Source: Gordionus sp. m RMFG-2023 (Eukaryota > Nematomorpha > Gordioida > Chordodea > Parachordodidae). From it: a stretch of 64,000 nucleotides of DNA. Below, in pieces: positions 48,346-60,295 of the stretch; the stretch's first letter is position 1, and every line of letters starts with the position of its first letter. A program made the position numbers and the translations under genes. The DNA is taken from positions 13,803,366 through 13,867,365 of the forward strand of contig NC_088777.1 of the NCBI RefSeq assembly GCF_954871325.1. Direction: 5' to 3'. Under the pieces are notes generated by a model. The model was given only the letters and a program-made list of their open reading frames with translations, had not been told where the DNA came from and did no database searches.

Positions 48346-50439
48346 ATACCCGAATTTTGAATAATTTTGGCTGAATTTTATAAATTGTTTTGAAAGAATT
48401 TTGGAAATATGAGCAAAAAATAAACATTAACTGTTCCGTTGTACATGATATTTTGAACTAAGGTAGGAGTGGATACATGGAGCAACAAATTCCCAGTAAG
48501 ATCCTTTGGCAGTTAATTTCTATCATTGATATCTCCAATATTGAGAGTTATTTTTTATTTAATAAAATGAAGAGGATTGTTGCTGAAGGCGATGGGGATA
48601 AAAATAATATAGTAGGTCTGAATATTTATTTATTTGGCATAAATTAAGGCCTAGTGATGATTATTTGACATGGCCGAGAAATCGATACAGGCATAGTCCC
48701 AGATGAAAGGAGGCAATTTAACTAGGATATTTGGCAGTTTGTCTGGTATTTTGGAAATTATTGAAAAGACCTAGTGATTCCAGGGTAGAAGATATATTGG
48801 CCCTATATTGAAAACCTTTGGAATCATGTTTTAACTTGCTTTATGACGGGGTTTACGACGGCGAGAATATTATAAATGGAGGGGGTAGTGGCCTTTGTTG
48901 TCTATAATTTGGCCACAGTCGATGGTAGAAGCCAAAGCGTCAACCAATTGAGATTATAATTTTTTCTGCATATAGAATCAGCCAGAGATTAGATGAGCTA
49001 GGGATGGCCTCAAAGCAATTCTTGGCCGATCTTAGTTTAAAGATAATTGAATTGGGATTAATTTATATATAAAAAAAAATTAAAATGGGATGGCTTCAAT
49101 TTTGTAAAAAATAAAATTCCACCCAGCCCGGTTTTATTTTTCAATAAAATATTACAACTTGGTTTGGGTCTGCAGATCCCATCAGGCACAAATTACAATA
49201 TGGTATAATATTTTTATCAAATATAGCGTAAATTTAAGTAAAAAATATTTATATATTTCAAGTGTGAACAATAACTCCTTGATGTTAAAATTTATTACTT
49301 CGTTATGAGGACAGATTGTACTCACAGTGTAAATATTTGGTTCCATATCTTTTAAGAACAGATGTCAGGATTTGGCTCTGATTCTCACTATTTCATACCT
49401 ATTTTTGCTCAACTTTTTTCTTTCATTTAAGAAAAATTATCCCGCTTTTTTTAAAATAAAAATTGTTACATTTATTATTAGTGCAACTTGGTGATGAAAA
49501 ATCGCTCCATTCAAGCCTATTTTTAAAAACAGCTAACTCAAATTTTTAGCCAGGAAAATATTGCCAAGCCTTGAAATTTAGCTAAAAGATTTATAAACCA
49601 TTGTGGCATCTATGACCTAAATCTTCAGGCTTGCATTATATTTTTTTTGAATAAAATACGGAATTGACCGTTTTTAAAAATCGACTCAAATGGAGCGATT
49701 TGCATCACTATTTCAAGTAAACAATCACACTCCTTGATAAACGCTTAAATCTAAATCCTCGACTAAACGTATGAGTTTGATTTAATAACCGCAATTTATT
49801 AATTCAAATTATTTTATATCAAAAATCATTATTACCGTTTCCTATATTTTAGCATTCATTATAATAACAATGTTAAATTAATTAAATGTTACTGTAATAT
49901 TATTCAATCTCATCCAATAGTAATTTAATAGCCCAAACTGAACGTATAAACAGATATGACTAGACGTGATTGACAATCAAATTTATGATCATAAAAAAAA
50001 TTGAGTGAAAATATTTAATTACAAAATCAAAATATGTTTTGTTTCAAATTATAAACATTATAAAATTAGACAAACAAGATGCCTATAAAACTCGAAGCAA
50101 ATTTTAAAATTGATTAAAATAATATCAAAAATCATTATATAGTATTTTCAGTGTCTTCATATTATAATTTAATACATAATAAAATATTAAGTAATGATGG
50201 GAACGACATTATTTTTTTGAACAATAATGCCGTTAACTGCTTGAAAAAAATCGTTACTTTAAGTTACTTATTTGACACTAATATTTTGTCATTTATTAAG
50301 AAGAAATATTTTTTTAGATTGTTAAAGTTTTTTTTTGAAGTTCTAAAGAATTTTCAATCATATTTTTTTTTGGAGGGAGGGGGGGTTAACCTATAGTATT
50401 TATATATTTAAATATATATATATAAATTTTTTTTAAAGT
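48346..50439. other. Unassigned stretch with a GC-richer block
   Basis: 48470-49030 is noticeably richer in G (for example GGCCTAGTGATGATTATTTG, GGTAGAAGATATATTGGCCC) than the neighbouring DNA but shows no long frame, so it may be a decayed gene or transposon interior. 49100-49190 carries CACCCAGCCCGGTTT and TTGGTTTGGGTCTGCAGATC, a probable MITE scrap. The rest is AT-rich. Confidence 0.3.
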
Positions 50440-50529
50440 CAAAACAAATCTCACCTCCAACAAGAAATTCAAGATCATAACATGGAAATCAGGATTCTTA
50501 CAAAATCTTCATTTGAGTTAGATACCCAA
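50440..50529 (+). CDS. Coding exon with coiled-coil character (candidate RASSF-like gene)
   Basis: After an acceptor (TTTTTTTAAAG) the frame reads QNKSHLQQEIQDHNMEIRIL and then TKSSFELDTQ, ending at a GTAATT donor in phase 0. The heptad-like spacing of L, I and M suggests a coiled coil. The next exon (52805) starts in the matching phase. There is no Met-initiated frame here, so it was found by reading splice-bounded frames. The family is uncertain. Confidence 0.5.
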
Positions 50530-51653
50530 GTAATTTTGATGGAACTATGTTTTTATTAAATTGTAAATTCCATTGGCTCTGTTTTAAAAGTGGTAATTTT
50601 TTTATAAAAATTGTAGCTTTAACTATTTTAAAACTCACCCTAGCAATTTATTTTTTGTTTTTCTACTCAAGTGAATATTTCCTTTGAAAAAAATTCGAAT
50701 ATATTTTTTTTATTATCTGACTTAAATCACCTTTATTTAACTCGAACCTTCCATTATCTTTAATGTTCTATTCTATTTTATCTATAATTTATCTTACGTT
50801 AAGTTAAAAAAAAATAATATAAATGATCGACGATCTAGGCAATTTGCCAAAATTACGATCAAATTTAGGATCGTTATTAAACATCTAAATTCAAACCAAT
50901 GATACTTAATCGAAAAATATATATTAAATTGTGATTTTTATTTTTATACCCTGATTATCCAAAGTATATCATAACAAAATTATTTAATCAAATGAGATGA
51001 CTAGTGTTTTTATTTCTTAAAAATATTAATGACGAATATGAGATTACTTATCTTAATAATGGACCTAACTAAATATTTTGGAAAATAATTTCAGAAGTTT
51101 TTGTATTATTACTATTAGTTTTGTTAAAATAATTTGTTGAACGTCTTTTTTTTATTTTACCAAAATTTATTCCATTCCAGATCATGTAAATTTCTATTCC
51201 TATACATCTCAGAAAAATTTGTTCAGACGGTTTAAGTTATTTTAAATTTATTTTACTAAAATTACTCGAATTGGCAGAAATATTAATCAAGTAATACACG
51301 TACTGATACTGATCAAACTCATTGTCTGTAACATAATATCTCACTCATTATTTTTATATGTTGTTTTATCAATTTTTAACTGTTTAGTAAATGCACTCAA
51401 ATGTAAAACGTTTGTTTTAGTTTAGTGAAGAGAATAGATTTTCTTTATTATAAATTGTATTTTCATTTAAATTTTTTTCCTTATTGTAAAATTATTTTTG
51501 CAAAAATAAAAAAAAATTATGTCAAAAATAATGATTTAAATGTAGTAAGCTATTTTTTGAAATATATCCTAATTATAACTAGATACTTTTTAAATTAATG
51601 TAACTGTAATTGGTTTTCAAAAATAACTTTTAGCAACACTAACTACTATATAC

Positions 51654-52652
51654 TGGTGCTGTAAACATTACTTCAAAAAAGAAGCACGTTACTCGTTACG
51701 TTTGAAAAAAGCGTTACCTTTACCTTGTGAATGCATTACTTTCTGTTCAAAGAAGTAGTGCGTTACTCGTTATTTAAAAAAAATTTAAACATTATAAACC
51801 CCCCCCCCCCCCCACCCCACCCCCATAGACAATAAAATTAAAATTAATTATACAAAAATAATATATAAGATAAGAAAATTTTAATTATTTTAACTACAAT
51901 TGCTTTTAAAAATTTTTATCAGATAAAAAAGAGCATTTAGTGCTCAATACAACTTTCGCTGTGCGAAACACGTTCAACTTACGCAGAGGATGGAATGGGA
52001 GGGTTATATTATAATAAAAAATTTATTTAATGGAATTTACTAAAAATCTTCAAAGTATGATCTTTTTTTCAAAAAACCTGTTAGATCATCATCATAAGAC
52101 TCTTCATTCGGATCCTCATCAATTTTAAAAAATCTTTATCAGAATTTAATCTAATTTCATATTTTACCTTCATATTTCTTTTTATATTTGTCTAGCTGGA
52201 CATTGAGGGTGAAATATTTGAATTAAAACATTACCTACACTTGCCCTTTTTTTTATTAGTGTAAAAAATGTTGGGCAGAGTTAACATCTTTATCTAAAGA
52301 AATAAGTACTATTGACATGTATTCTTTATATAAATGATTATATTAGTGAATATAGATTAGCAATATTGACTGTAATTCAACAATAAAAATGTAATAAATA
52401 AAATAAAAATGAAGAACTTTGGCGATTGATCTGAATTAAAAACTCTTTAAATTATTTATAAAATTAAAAAATAAATTTTTTTTTTTGCCTTATTTTTTAA
52501 GAAAAAAATTAAAGTAATGTTTTGTGTTACTGTTACTCAAAAAAAGAAACATGTTTATAGTTAACTTTTAAAACAAGTAACGAATGGCGATCCTTTTCCT
52601 CCAAAAATAGCGCCATTAGTAACGAAGTCAATTTTATCGACATTATTTTACA
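51654..52652. mobile_element. hAT-type element with GTTACTCG arrays, short relative of 8929-11115
   Basis: It begins TGGTGCTGTAAACATTAC, carries ACGTTACTCGTTACG and GCGTTACTCGTTA, and ends with ATTATTTTACAACT. The flanks CTATATAC and CTATACCA are partly alike. A C-run (about 51799-51815) lies inside. It occupies the intron between the coiled-coil exons at 50440 and 52805. Confidence 0.55.
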
Positions 52653-52804
52653 ACTATACCATGAAAGTAAAAATTGTTTTTTAAAATTTAAAACATTTTA
52701 GGCACATTAACTATGATTTCTCTACCCATTTATGATGTGGATTACCTTATTTAAATTGCATTATGAAAAAAAGGATATATATTTTTAAATAAATACATTT
52801 TAAG

Positions 52805-53018
52805 CTCCCCAAAGAAAATTTACAAAATTGGCGAGACAAAATATCTGCGAAAGAGCAATGTATCAAATCCCAAACCAAATACCTAGAGGAGTTAGAAAAT
52901 TTGATCTCAAAAGCCCAAACTGATTTAACCAAATATTCTGAATTCAATTTTGCAAATACTTTATTGCCCAAGGGTTTGCTCAATACCTCAAAGTCTTCAT
53001 CAATCCTCTCCAATTTGG
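52805..53018 (+). CDS. Coding exon with coiled-coil character (candidate RASSF-like gene)
   Basis: Bounded by an acceptor (ACATTTTAAG) and a GTGAGG donor, the frame encodes about 71 residues: LPKENLQNWRDKISAKEQCI, KSQTKYLEELENLISKAQTD, then FNFANTLLPKGLL. The pattern W/L-x3-I-x6-C-x6-YLEEL resembles the coiled-coil segment of RASSF7/8 proteins (ELQ...RDKIxxCExxLxxYLxxI). The reverse-strand frame over the same bases is a shadow. It joins in phase to the exon at 50440-50529. Downstream exons were not found before the hAT copy B. Confidence 0.6.
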
Positions 53019-54053
53019 GTGAGGGATATTATCATTTGATTATATAGTTCCATCTCTGTTTTTTTGTAAATTTATAATGATGTTTAAAAAAATGTTATCC
53101 CATGATTTAAAAAGAAATTATTTTAGATTTTGATTGATTTTTTTTTAAATTATAAGGTGTAGGTAGTTAAAGGGACACGTTATCCTGGTTTCTTTATATA
53201 TTTTCAAAAAAAAATTTACGATTTTCCAGCATAATTTACTATTTTATTGTTTAGATTTTTTTTAAAGAATTAATTTTTCATTAAATATGTTATAAAATGA
53301 AGGGGATTAGGGGACTATAATAGATGGGCTTTTAACCCGAACCTTCTAAAAAAAGTCGCCCACTAATTTATCCAAAAATTTTTGTTTACTTTCTCCCATT
53401 ATTTTAATATATATGTCATAATTGGGATATGGAATCCATGGGGATTCGGAATCTCCATTTTGAATTATTTTCACAAGGCTATGTTTACAATTTTAAATTT
53501 GACCTGAAATATATTTATAAATAAAAAAATACTAAAAAGGATGGCGAAATACTCTGAAATTCATAGGGTAGATACTTTACACGTTTTGGAATATATTTAT
53601 CGTCGAATCAAATTTATAAATTGCTCTCAGCAAAGGATTATAAAATTAAATGATTCCAAATTCCCATGAATTTATTCATTATTTCAATGCGACACGTATT
53701 TTAAACGTATAAAATATGCAATATTATCAAATAAAAAAATAACCTTTAATAGATATTAGCTTGTTTACTCATTTCGCCCAATTTTTTTGTTCTTGATTTT
53801 TAACCTACCCTTCCGTCTGCCCAATAGTATGGACGGGTTTGAACGTGCCCGCTTTTTGCCGACCTCTAAAGTAAATCCTCTATTTCCATTTCAATTTTAA
53901 TTAAATTAAAATATTGCATAACTTTTTATATCCTAGGCGTGATAATGAATCAAAATCAAATTATTTTAACGTTATTAGTATTATCCTTCTTTATGTCATA
54001 TACAACTTATCATTCAGTCGTTTTTTCAATGCGCCTAAATTATAGAAGCTATA
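53019..54053. other. AT-rich stretch, probable intron, with MITE scraps
   Basis: Near 53320-53360 (GGGCTTTTAACCCGAACC) and 53790-53870 (GGACGGGTTTGAACGTGCCC, TTTGCCGACCTCTA) are GC-rich pieces that look like the two ends of a hAT MITE. The reversed right end is TAGAGGTCGGCAAAAAGCGG. A matching duplication was not found. No exon was recognised. Confidence 0.3.
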
Positions 54054-54061
54054 CCTACTAC

Positions 54062-56976
54062 CAGGGATTCGAACCGAACCCAAACCCGGAGAAGTGAACC
54101 CGGGTTTTTAGAAAAAAACTCTGAACCCGAACCGAACCTGAACCCCATTTATAAAATTTTCAAAACCCCGAACCGAACCCAAGAATTTTATTTGAACCCG
54201 GGTTCAACCGGGTTCAGTGTATTATTTAAAATCATATATTAATATATGTAAATACAAATATTATATTTTCAAATTTCCAATTAAATGAAGTGTTAATAAA
54301 TTTTAAACAACTTAATTCATTTATGCCATTTTTAAATTTATTCTCGATTCCTATTGGAGTGTTAAAAAATTTTAAACAATTGAATTAATTTACGCCATTT
54401 ATTTTTAAATTTTTATCTTATTATTCTTAAAGATTATTAATTAGAAAATGGTTAACAAATCAAAGTAAAAATTATTATATTGTTAATTTAAAAAATTCTA
54501 AACATCTAACTTAAAAATTGTTAAATGTATAGGGCAGTTTTTGTGAACTTATTAAAATGATTTTAAAATTTATATATGCTAATCATTTATTTTTGGTTCA
54601 GATTAATTTTTACAAGATATTAATGAAGTGCATATTATAAATGAAATTAAATTTATAAATATCTCTTTTTTAATTCTGAAATCATAAAATTGTTCTCTTT
54701 TTATAGATTTAAGATTAAAGATATAGTCATATTTGATAAGCATTTTACCCTTAATACAATAGAAAAAAAATCAATATGTTCATATTGCAAAGTAAAAATG
54801 TCTGGTAATCACTTGTCAAATTTAGAAAGACACCTGGAAAGAAATCACAACAATGAATATTTAAATTATTTAAATGAAAAAACCAAATATCAGGAATTGT
54901 TTTTGGCAAAAAAACCTAAAATTAATATAGAAACCTTTTTTCCAAAAAAGCATATAAGTATAAATATATCATCTAATGATTTGATGAGTTCTATACTAAA
55001 ACTTGTTACTGTAAATGGCGGGCCTTTATCAATTATTGAAGATTCGGGATTTCAAAGAATTATAAATCCACTCCTATCTGGGCTCAATTTAGTTATAAAC
55101 AAAGAAAATTTATTCAGAACTATTAATAAAACAGCCCAATCAATTCGAGACAAAATATCGAGAGAGGTAGAAGGAAAATTAATAAGCTTAAAAGTTGATG
55201 CAGTTCAACGACTAGATAGGTCAATTCTTGGTGTAAATATTCAATTTATATCAAAGTCCATTATAAATTTGAGGACTCTTGGAATTGTAGAGCTGAAAGA
55301 GAGATGTACAGGAGAATATATAAAAGAGAATATATTAAAAATTTTACTAAAATTTAAAATTAATATTGAACAAATATACACAATTACTTCTGATAATGGT
55401 TGTAATTTTTTAAGAGCTATAAAGCTCCTGCAACCTGAAACTGATTATGATATAAGAAGTGAATCAGCAGATGAGGAAAATATGGATGTAAATGTATATA
55501 AATATGATATTGATGATATACAAAATACTTTTTTATCAACTATTATATCCTATCCGATATATAGTGTACGGTGTGCAGCTCACACACTTCAGCTGGCACT
55601 TCAAGATGCTATAGAATTATCACCTATTGTGGAAACCATTGCAAAAGCTAGGAGCCTAAATTTAAAATTAAGACATCCCACTTACCAAAAGTTATTAAAA
55701 AATATGTAACTCCCTAAGCCTGTGTTAGATTGCCACAGATGGCATTCAACCCATGATATGTTAGAAAGGCTGATTTTACTAAAACCCAATATCGAAGATT
55801 TTTTTCAGAGCAATCTGATTATTTATTGACTGAAGATTGGAAAGAGATAATAACGATTGTTGAAATTTTAAAACCGCTAAAAATCGCAACCAAACAATTC
55901 CAATCTGAACAGTTAACACTGACAGATTTTTATGCAGCATGGTTAAGATGCTGCATCGAACTGGAAAAAAATCCAAACCATTTTGCTCAATTACTATATT
56001 CTTGTCTTAAGAACAGAGAAGAAAGGTTTATAAAGAACGAAATTCTCTTAGCTGCCATATACCTGGACCCAAGATACAAGGTTAATTAAAAGCTTAGTAA
56101 ATTAATTATTTTAGATTTATATTAAAATTGTTATTTTATGGAATATTTAAATATAAACAATAAAAATCCTTAAATATTACAGGTATTACTAAGTGATGAT
56201 GATAAGATTTGTGCGAAAAGGCATCTTGTCAATTTATGGAGACGAATTAAAAGCTTAACAACGCCGATTTTATCTGATGATATAAGTTCCGATGAAGTTA
56301 TTGAACAAGAAGATGATTTAGAGAAATTGATACAACTTAAAGAAAGGCAGGAGAAAATACTTAAAAGAGGGCCAACGATTGCTGAGAAAAGTATTGAACA
56401 ATAATTACTGGATTTAGCGATTATAAAAGATTAGATAAGAAGGAAAATATTTTGCATTTTGGGAGTCTGCTAAGCTGGAACACCCTTAATTATATATTTT
56501 ATCTAAAATCTTATTTGCTGTTCCTGCAACCCAAGTTAATTTATCATATTTTCACATATAAATACATTTAACATAGGTTAGCGTTGAAAGATCTTTTTCA
56601 CATTTGAAATTCATTCTTTCACCACATAGATCGAGGATGAGTGAACAACTCTTGGAAGATATTATGCTAATACGTCTTAATAAAATTTTTAAAATTGATA
56701 CATGACTATATGCTTTGTATTTTTAACTATATTTGCCTATAAATAAAAAATTTTTTTATTTTTTATATCAAATTTATGTCTAGTTTTTTATTATGATTTA
56801 AATATAGAATTTTTTTTATCAACTCAAAAATTCTTGAACCCGAACCGAACCCGAACCAAACCCGGGTTCAAAAATATTTCCCTGAACCGAACCCGAACCG
56901 AACCCACCTTTTTTTTATACCTTGAACCTAAGCCGAACCGAACCCGGGCAAAAATTTTGTCGGGTTCGCATCCCTG
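54062..56976 (+). mobile_element. Full-length hAT, copy B (same family as copy A), TSD CCTACTAC
   Basis: Exact duplications CCTACTAC (54054-54061 and 56977-56984) enclose the termini CAGGGATTCGAACCGAACCC and, reversed, CAGGGATGCGAACCCGAC. It is the same sequence as copy A in the opposite orientation, with only scattered differences along 2.9 kb, so both insertions are recent on the scale of this window. Confidence 0.95.
54690..56705 (+). pseudogene. hAT transposase, copy B
   Basis: It has the same domain order as copy A: BED finger (CSYCKVKMSGNHLSNLERHL), first Asp in LKVDAVQRLDRSILGVN, second Asp in ITSDNGCNFLRA, an intact CAAHTLQLALQDAI, then LTEDWKEIITIVEILKPL, DLEKLIQLKERQEKILKR and VSVERSFSHLKFILSPHRS. 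The reading frame is broken at about 55709 (a stop where copy A has Lys), about 55805 (one base missing) and about 56397 (one base missing). These differ from the copy A lesion, so the two copies were damaged independently. The first recognisable codon is near 54690, but an upstream exon and true start were not identified. Confidence 0.88.
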
Positions 56977-56984
56977 CCTACTAC

Positions 56985-57408
56985 ACTAACAAATAAAGAT
57001 GTAAATTTTACTTTTCAAATCGACCTACTTCATGATATACGGCTATCTTTAGAAACGCGAAAATTTAAAATATCTTGGCATTAAAATAAAAATTGTTCTT
57101 TTTTTTTCTTTTAAATTTTTTACAGATAGACCTTATACTTTCTAATATTTGTAAAAAATCATAGACTGGGACAAGTACTGGGCCAAGAGTTATTACACTT
57201 TAATTATAAGTAGTATGACTTAAATCCTATATTATACCAAATATATAGTAATTTATTTTTTTAAAGAAGTGGGCAATATATGTGAATAATAGCATTAAAT
57301 CTTAATCCTAAAAAATCGGATGCTTTAAAGCAAAACGCCTTAATTTGGAAGCATTATAAGGGATAAATGATATGATTTTTAAAAAGTAATAACTATGATA
57401 ATAAAAAG
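56985..57408. other. AT-rich spacer
   Basis: Nothing was recognised between hAT copy B and the next possible exon. Confidence 0.3.
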
Positions 57409-57597
57409 TTAGCTCGACAATCTCTTCAGCCCACATAAAAATCGAATAAAATCCCAAACAGCCATTATAATAATTTCAGATAAAGGCAGAATGGCATTTT
57501 TTTGCAACTGCACATGGCTAAACTTTTGCGATAGTTTGGAGAGAATTACTAAGAGATTAGCGCCTAGAGCAAGTTTGCAACGTTCATGTAAAATCAT
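57409..57597 (-). CDS. Possible terminal exon of an unrecognised minus-strand gene
   Basis: The frame HERCKLALGANLLVILSKLS then FSHVQLQKNAILPLSEIIIM ends at a stop at 57409. Its composition is more balanced than surrounding AT-driven frames, and a possible acceptor (GTGTTAG) precedes it. It may belong with the exons at 59150-59820 on the same strand. No family is recognised. Confidence 0.3.
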   Translation of the reverse strand: MILHERCKLALGANLLVILSKLSQKFSHVQLQKNAILPLSEIIIMAVWDFIRFLCGLKRLSS

Positions 57598-57838
57598 ATA
57601 CTAACACCTATGGATTTATATAATTATGCGAAAATTAATATCCCGGAGATTAAATATATATTTGTCAGCAACATTGAATATTCAGGAATGGAAACCAATC
57701 TCCAAACTAGATTTTTAAACGAATATCGTGACACAAAAATATTATGCATTTATTTATTCCAATGGAAGGAAAAATGAAAGTCAAATTTTATTCTAATTCA
57801 TTCGATTATTTAATGTATTATATTGTTTTATTAACCCT

Positions 57839-58140
57839 TCAATACTCGGGTGGGATATATGAGACCCCAGGCTTGCTAGAATTGATATTATATACAAACG
57901 GTTTATTATTATGATCTGGAATCTTCAGTAGCTTCATCAAATATATCTTAGAATCATTCCATATTTCATATATTTTTGCTGAATAGTTTTTAAGATATAA
58001 ACATTTTGTGACTGATTGTGGTTTATGAGACCCCACCAGAATAAATATGTGATTTTTTTGTAAATTTTTTATAATTATCTCATTTTTCAAATTATTTTTA
58101 TCATTTATTATGATTTTCACATATTCTGAAATTAAATATA
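57839..58140. repeat. Inverted motif pair GGTGGGATATATGAGACCCC / GAGACCCCACC
   Basis: TTAACCCTTCAATACTCGGG then TGGGATATATGAGACCCC at 57831-57870 is echoed at about 58022-58040 (GTTTATGAGACCCCACC). The start TTAACCC is what a piggyBac-type terminus would look like, but no second TTAA-bounded end was found. The minus-strand frame across it is unlikely to be a gene. Confidence 0.3.
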
Positions 58141-59149
58141 ATAAAATTATTTAAAATGTAATATCATTTTTCATATATTTGAGTTGGATATGAAAAAATA
58201 ACATTATTATCATATCCAAAGAAAGAAAAGGATGTCATAATGCTATTAACTTTCCACCATAATAAAAATGTTGATACAAATAATACAAGCAAGAATATAA
58301 ATTTTTACTAGTTAATGTTTATACTAGCATCACATAAATTTTAAAAAAAATCGAAAGGTGTCGGGTTGAATCTTCAGTTGTTTTGATATGGAATACAACA
58401 TATTTTTTATAAATATTCAAAATTATTTATAAATATTTAAAATTATTTAGAAGTATTTATGCTAAAAATATTTCCACATCTTATTGTTCGTACGAATACG
58501 AATAGGAATTAATCGATATACGAATAATGTATTATTCTATTAGAAAATACAAAGAATGCTAATATTCGATTTATTGTAAGTATAATTTGAAAGAAAAATT
58601 TGTTTTGTTTAATTATATAATAGAAGCTGTAAACATCGCTATTGTAATGTGACAATTTATCAATTTTTATATTCTAAGAAAAGGTACTTATTAAGTTTTA
58701 CGAACGACACTAATTAGTTTAAGATATTAATTATAATTAATTTTTTTTTAAAAAAACAGATGAAAAAGACATTCAAAATAACTGCACTGGTGTTTGGGTT
58801 TAAAAGCGTCTGCAAAATTTACCAAAAAAATCTATTAAAATTCAAAATGATTATATATTTTTTTATAGTCCATATTAAAAAAAAATTATTTTTTGTATAT
58901 TTATTTTTTGTTACACAACAAATCTTTATTAATTTGTAATAACCTAGAAATTATAGGGATTTATTTATAATAAAATTTCCGCTGTATAAATGTATAGCCC
59001 ATTTTCACTATTGGCCTACTTTCAAGAATCTGGTAGCTATTTTCCCTCTTTATATTTCGTATCGTCTCCTGGCTAAATTTACATATAAATATTTAATAAT
59101 AAAAATTTATTAATATTGAATTTATTAAGGTTATTATAACTATTATTCC

Positions 59150-59372
59150 TAAAATACGTTTTAGAATCATGCGTCAGCTTATGTATTAATTTTTTAACTT
59201 CTTCCTTGATTTCCTTTTTCAAGGAAGAAAGAGCGATTGCGACGAACGGAATCTTTAAAAGCGATATCGACTTTGGCACATTTTGACCGAAGGATCTTAA
59301 AATCGTTTTTCCACGACTTTTTATGGTATAAAAATTATATTGATGTAGGAAAATTCTGTAGATATTTTTGCT
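59150..59372 (-). CDS. Coding exon of an unrecognised minus-strand gene
   Basis: The frame reads YNFYTIKSRGKTILRSFGQN, VPKSISLLKIPFVAIALSSL, then KKEIKEEVKKLIHKLTHDSK. The last part is a charged helix. It is preceded by a plausible acceptor (ATCTACAG) that would join in phase with the exon at 59569 if the latter uses the GTAGTA donor. The GC-richer third positions compared with flanking DNA support real coding. No family is recognised. Confidence 0.45.
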
Positions 59373-59568
59373 ATGCTAATTATTCGGATAATGAAGTTCT
59401 TAATATTAATTAATATTAGGTACCGATGTGAGCTAATTTATGATCAAAGATATTTTTACATTAAAGGTATGTTCTAAATAATATACTTAGTCCTGAATGT
59501 TAACTTTCGATTTTCAGAATTTTGAAATATAAAAAACTGATAAAATGCTGGCACAGATTTAAGAAATA

Positions 59569-59820
59569 CTACGTTTTACCTTTTTGACAGCATATCAGGG
59601 CCCACTTTCTAGTAATTGGGAATCCATCGTCTTCAATCAAAATTTGACTAGACGTTGATGATTCTTTGCCTTTCTTAAGAACTATCTTCGTTAGGCATAG
59701 ATATCCTTCGTCTCTTTGCCTTAATCGTTGCCAATTAAACGTTTCAATAAAAGGTTTATAAAAATAAATATTATTTTTAACCAAATCAGTTTTAATATTC
59801 AAAATATAAAACAACTCCAA
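59569..59820 (-). CDS. Coding exon of an unrecognised minus-strand gene
   Basis: The frame includes PFIETFNWQRLRQRDEGYLC, LTKIVLKKGKESSTSSQILI and EDDGFPITRKWALICCQKGK, ending near GTAAAA or GTAGTA donors at about 59570-59577. The Met at 59820 may be internal to a longer spliced product. No signal peptide or known domain was recognised. It lies about 480 bp left of the divergently transcribed GPD2 start, so the two genes may share an upstream region. Confidence 0.5.
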   Translation of the reverse strand: MELFYILNIKTDLVKNNIYFYKPFIETFNWQRLRQRDEGYLCLTKIVLKKGKESSTSSQILIEDDGFPITRKWALICCQKGKT

Positions 59821-60295
59821 AAATAATATGTATTCGTATTAATTAAAAATGCATTAAAGATAATAGCAATTATTAACATTTCATTGAGCAAATTATATCA
59901 CAAAACAAAAATATATTTTATTCAACTAGACCCTAGATCACAAGTGAATGTTGACAATACGCTCACAAAATGGATCTATATAAGAAATAAAATTTTAAAC
60001 CTATCTCTAAGAAATTCCTAAACAACACTAACCTCTTTATTTTAAATAAAAGTTAGTTATTTACTCAGGGTGGATACCTAGGTAATGATTAGCTATCGCT
60101 GAAACTTATTTTCATATGTTGTAATTTTTCCAATCTTCATTCATTTTTTTTTATCTGCAATGCACAGTTCGAATTTTTATATTATAAACTATAATAGATT
60201 AGCACTTTACATAACTTTATTTATTTATTTTATATGTAGCCAATATTTTTTAAAATATTTTTAATAATTTAATGAAAAAATAATCTTTAAAGAGC
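59821..60295. other. Possible bidirectional upstream region
   Basis: This lies between the minus-strand unknown gene and the plus-strand GPD2 start codon. No TATA box or other motif can be separated from the AT-rich background. Confidence 0.25.

Noticed and set aside
52747-53013. 88-codon minus-strand frame
   Set aside because: It is the shadow of the plus-strand splice-bounded coding exon at 52805-53018, which has better composition and proper splice sites.
57831-58140. piggyBac-type end (TTAACCCTTCAATACTCGGG) and a 93-codon minus-strand frame over it
   Set aside because: No opposite TTAA-bounded terminus or transposase was found, and the frame runs across an inverted motif pair, so it is probably not a protein.
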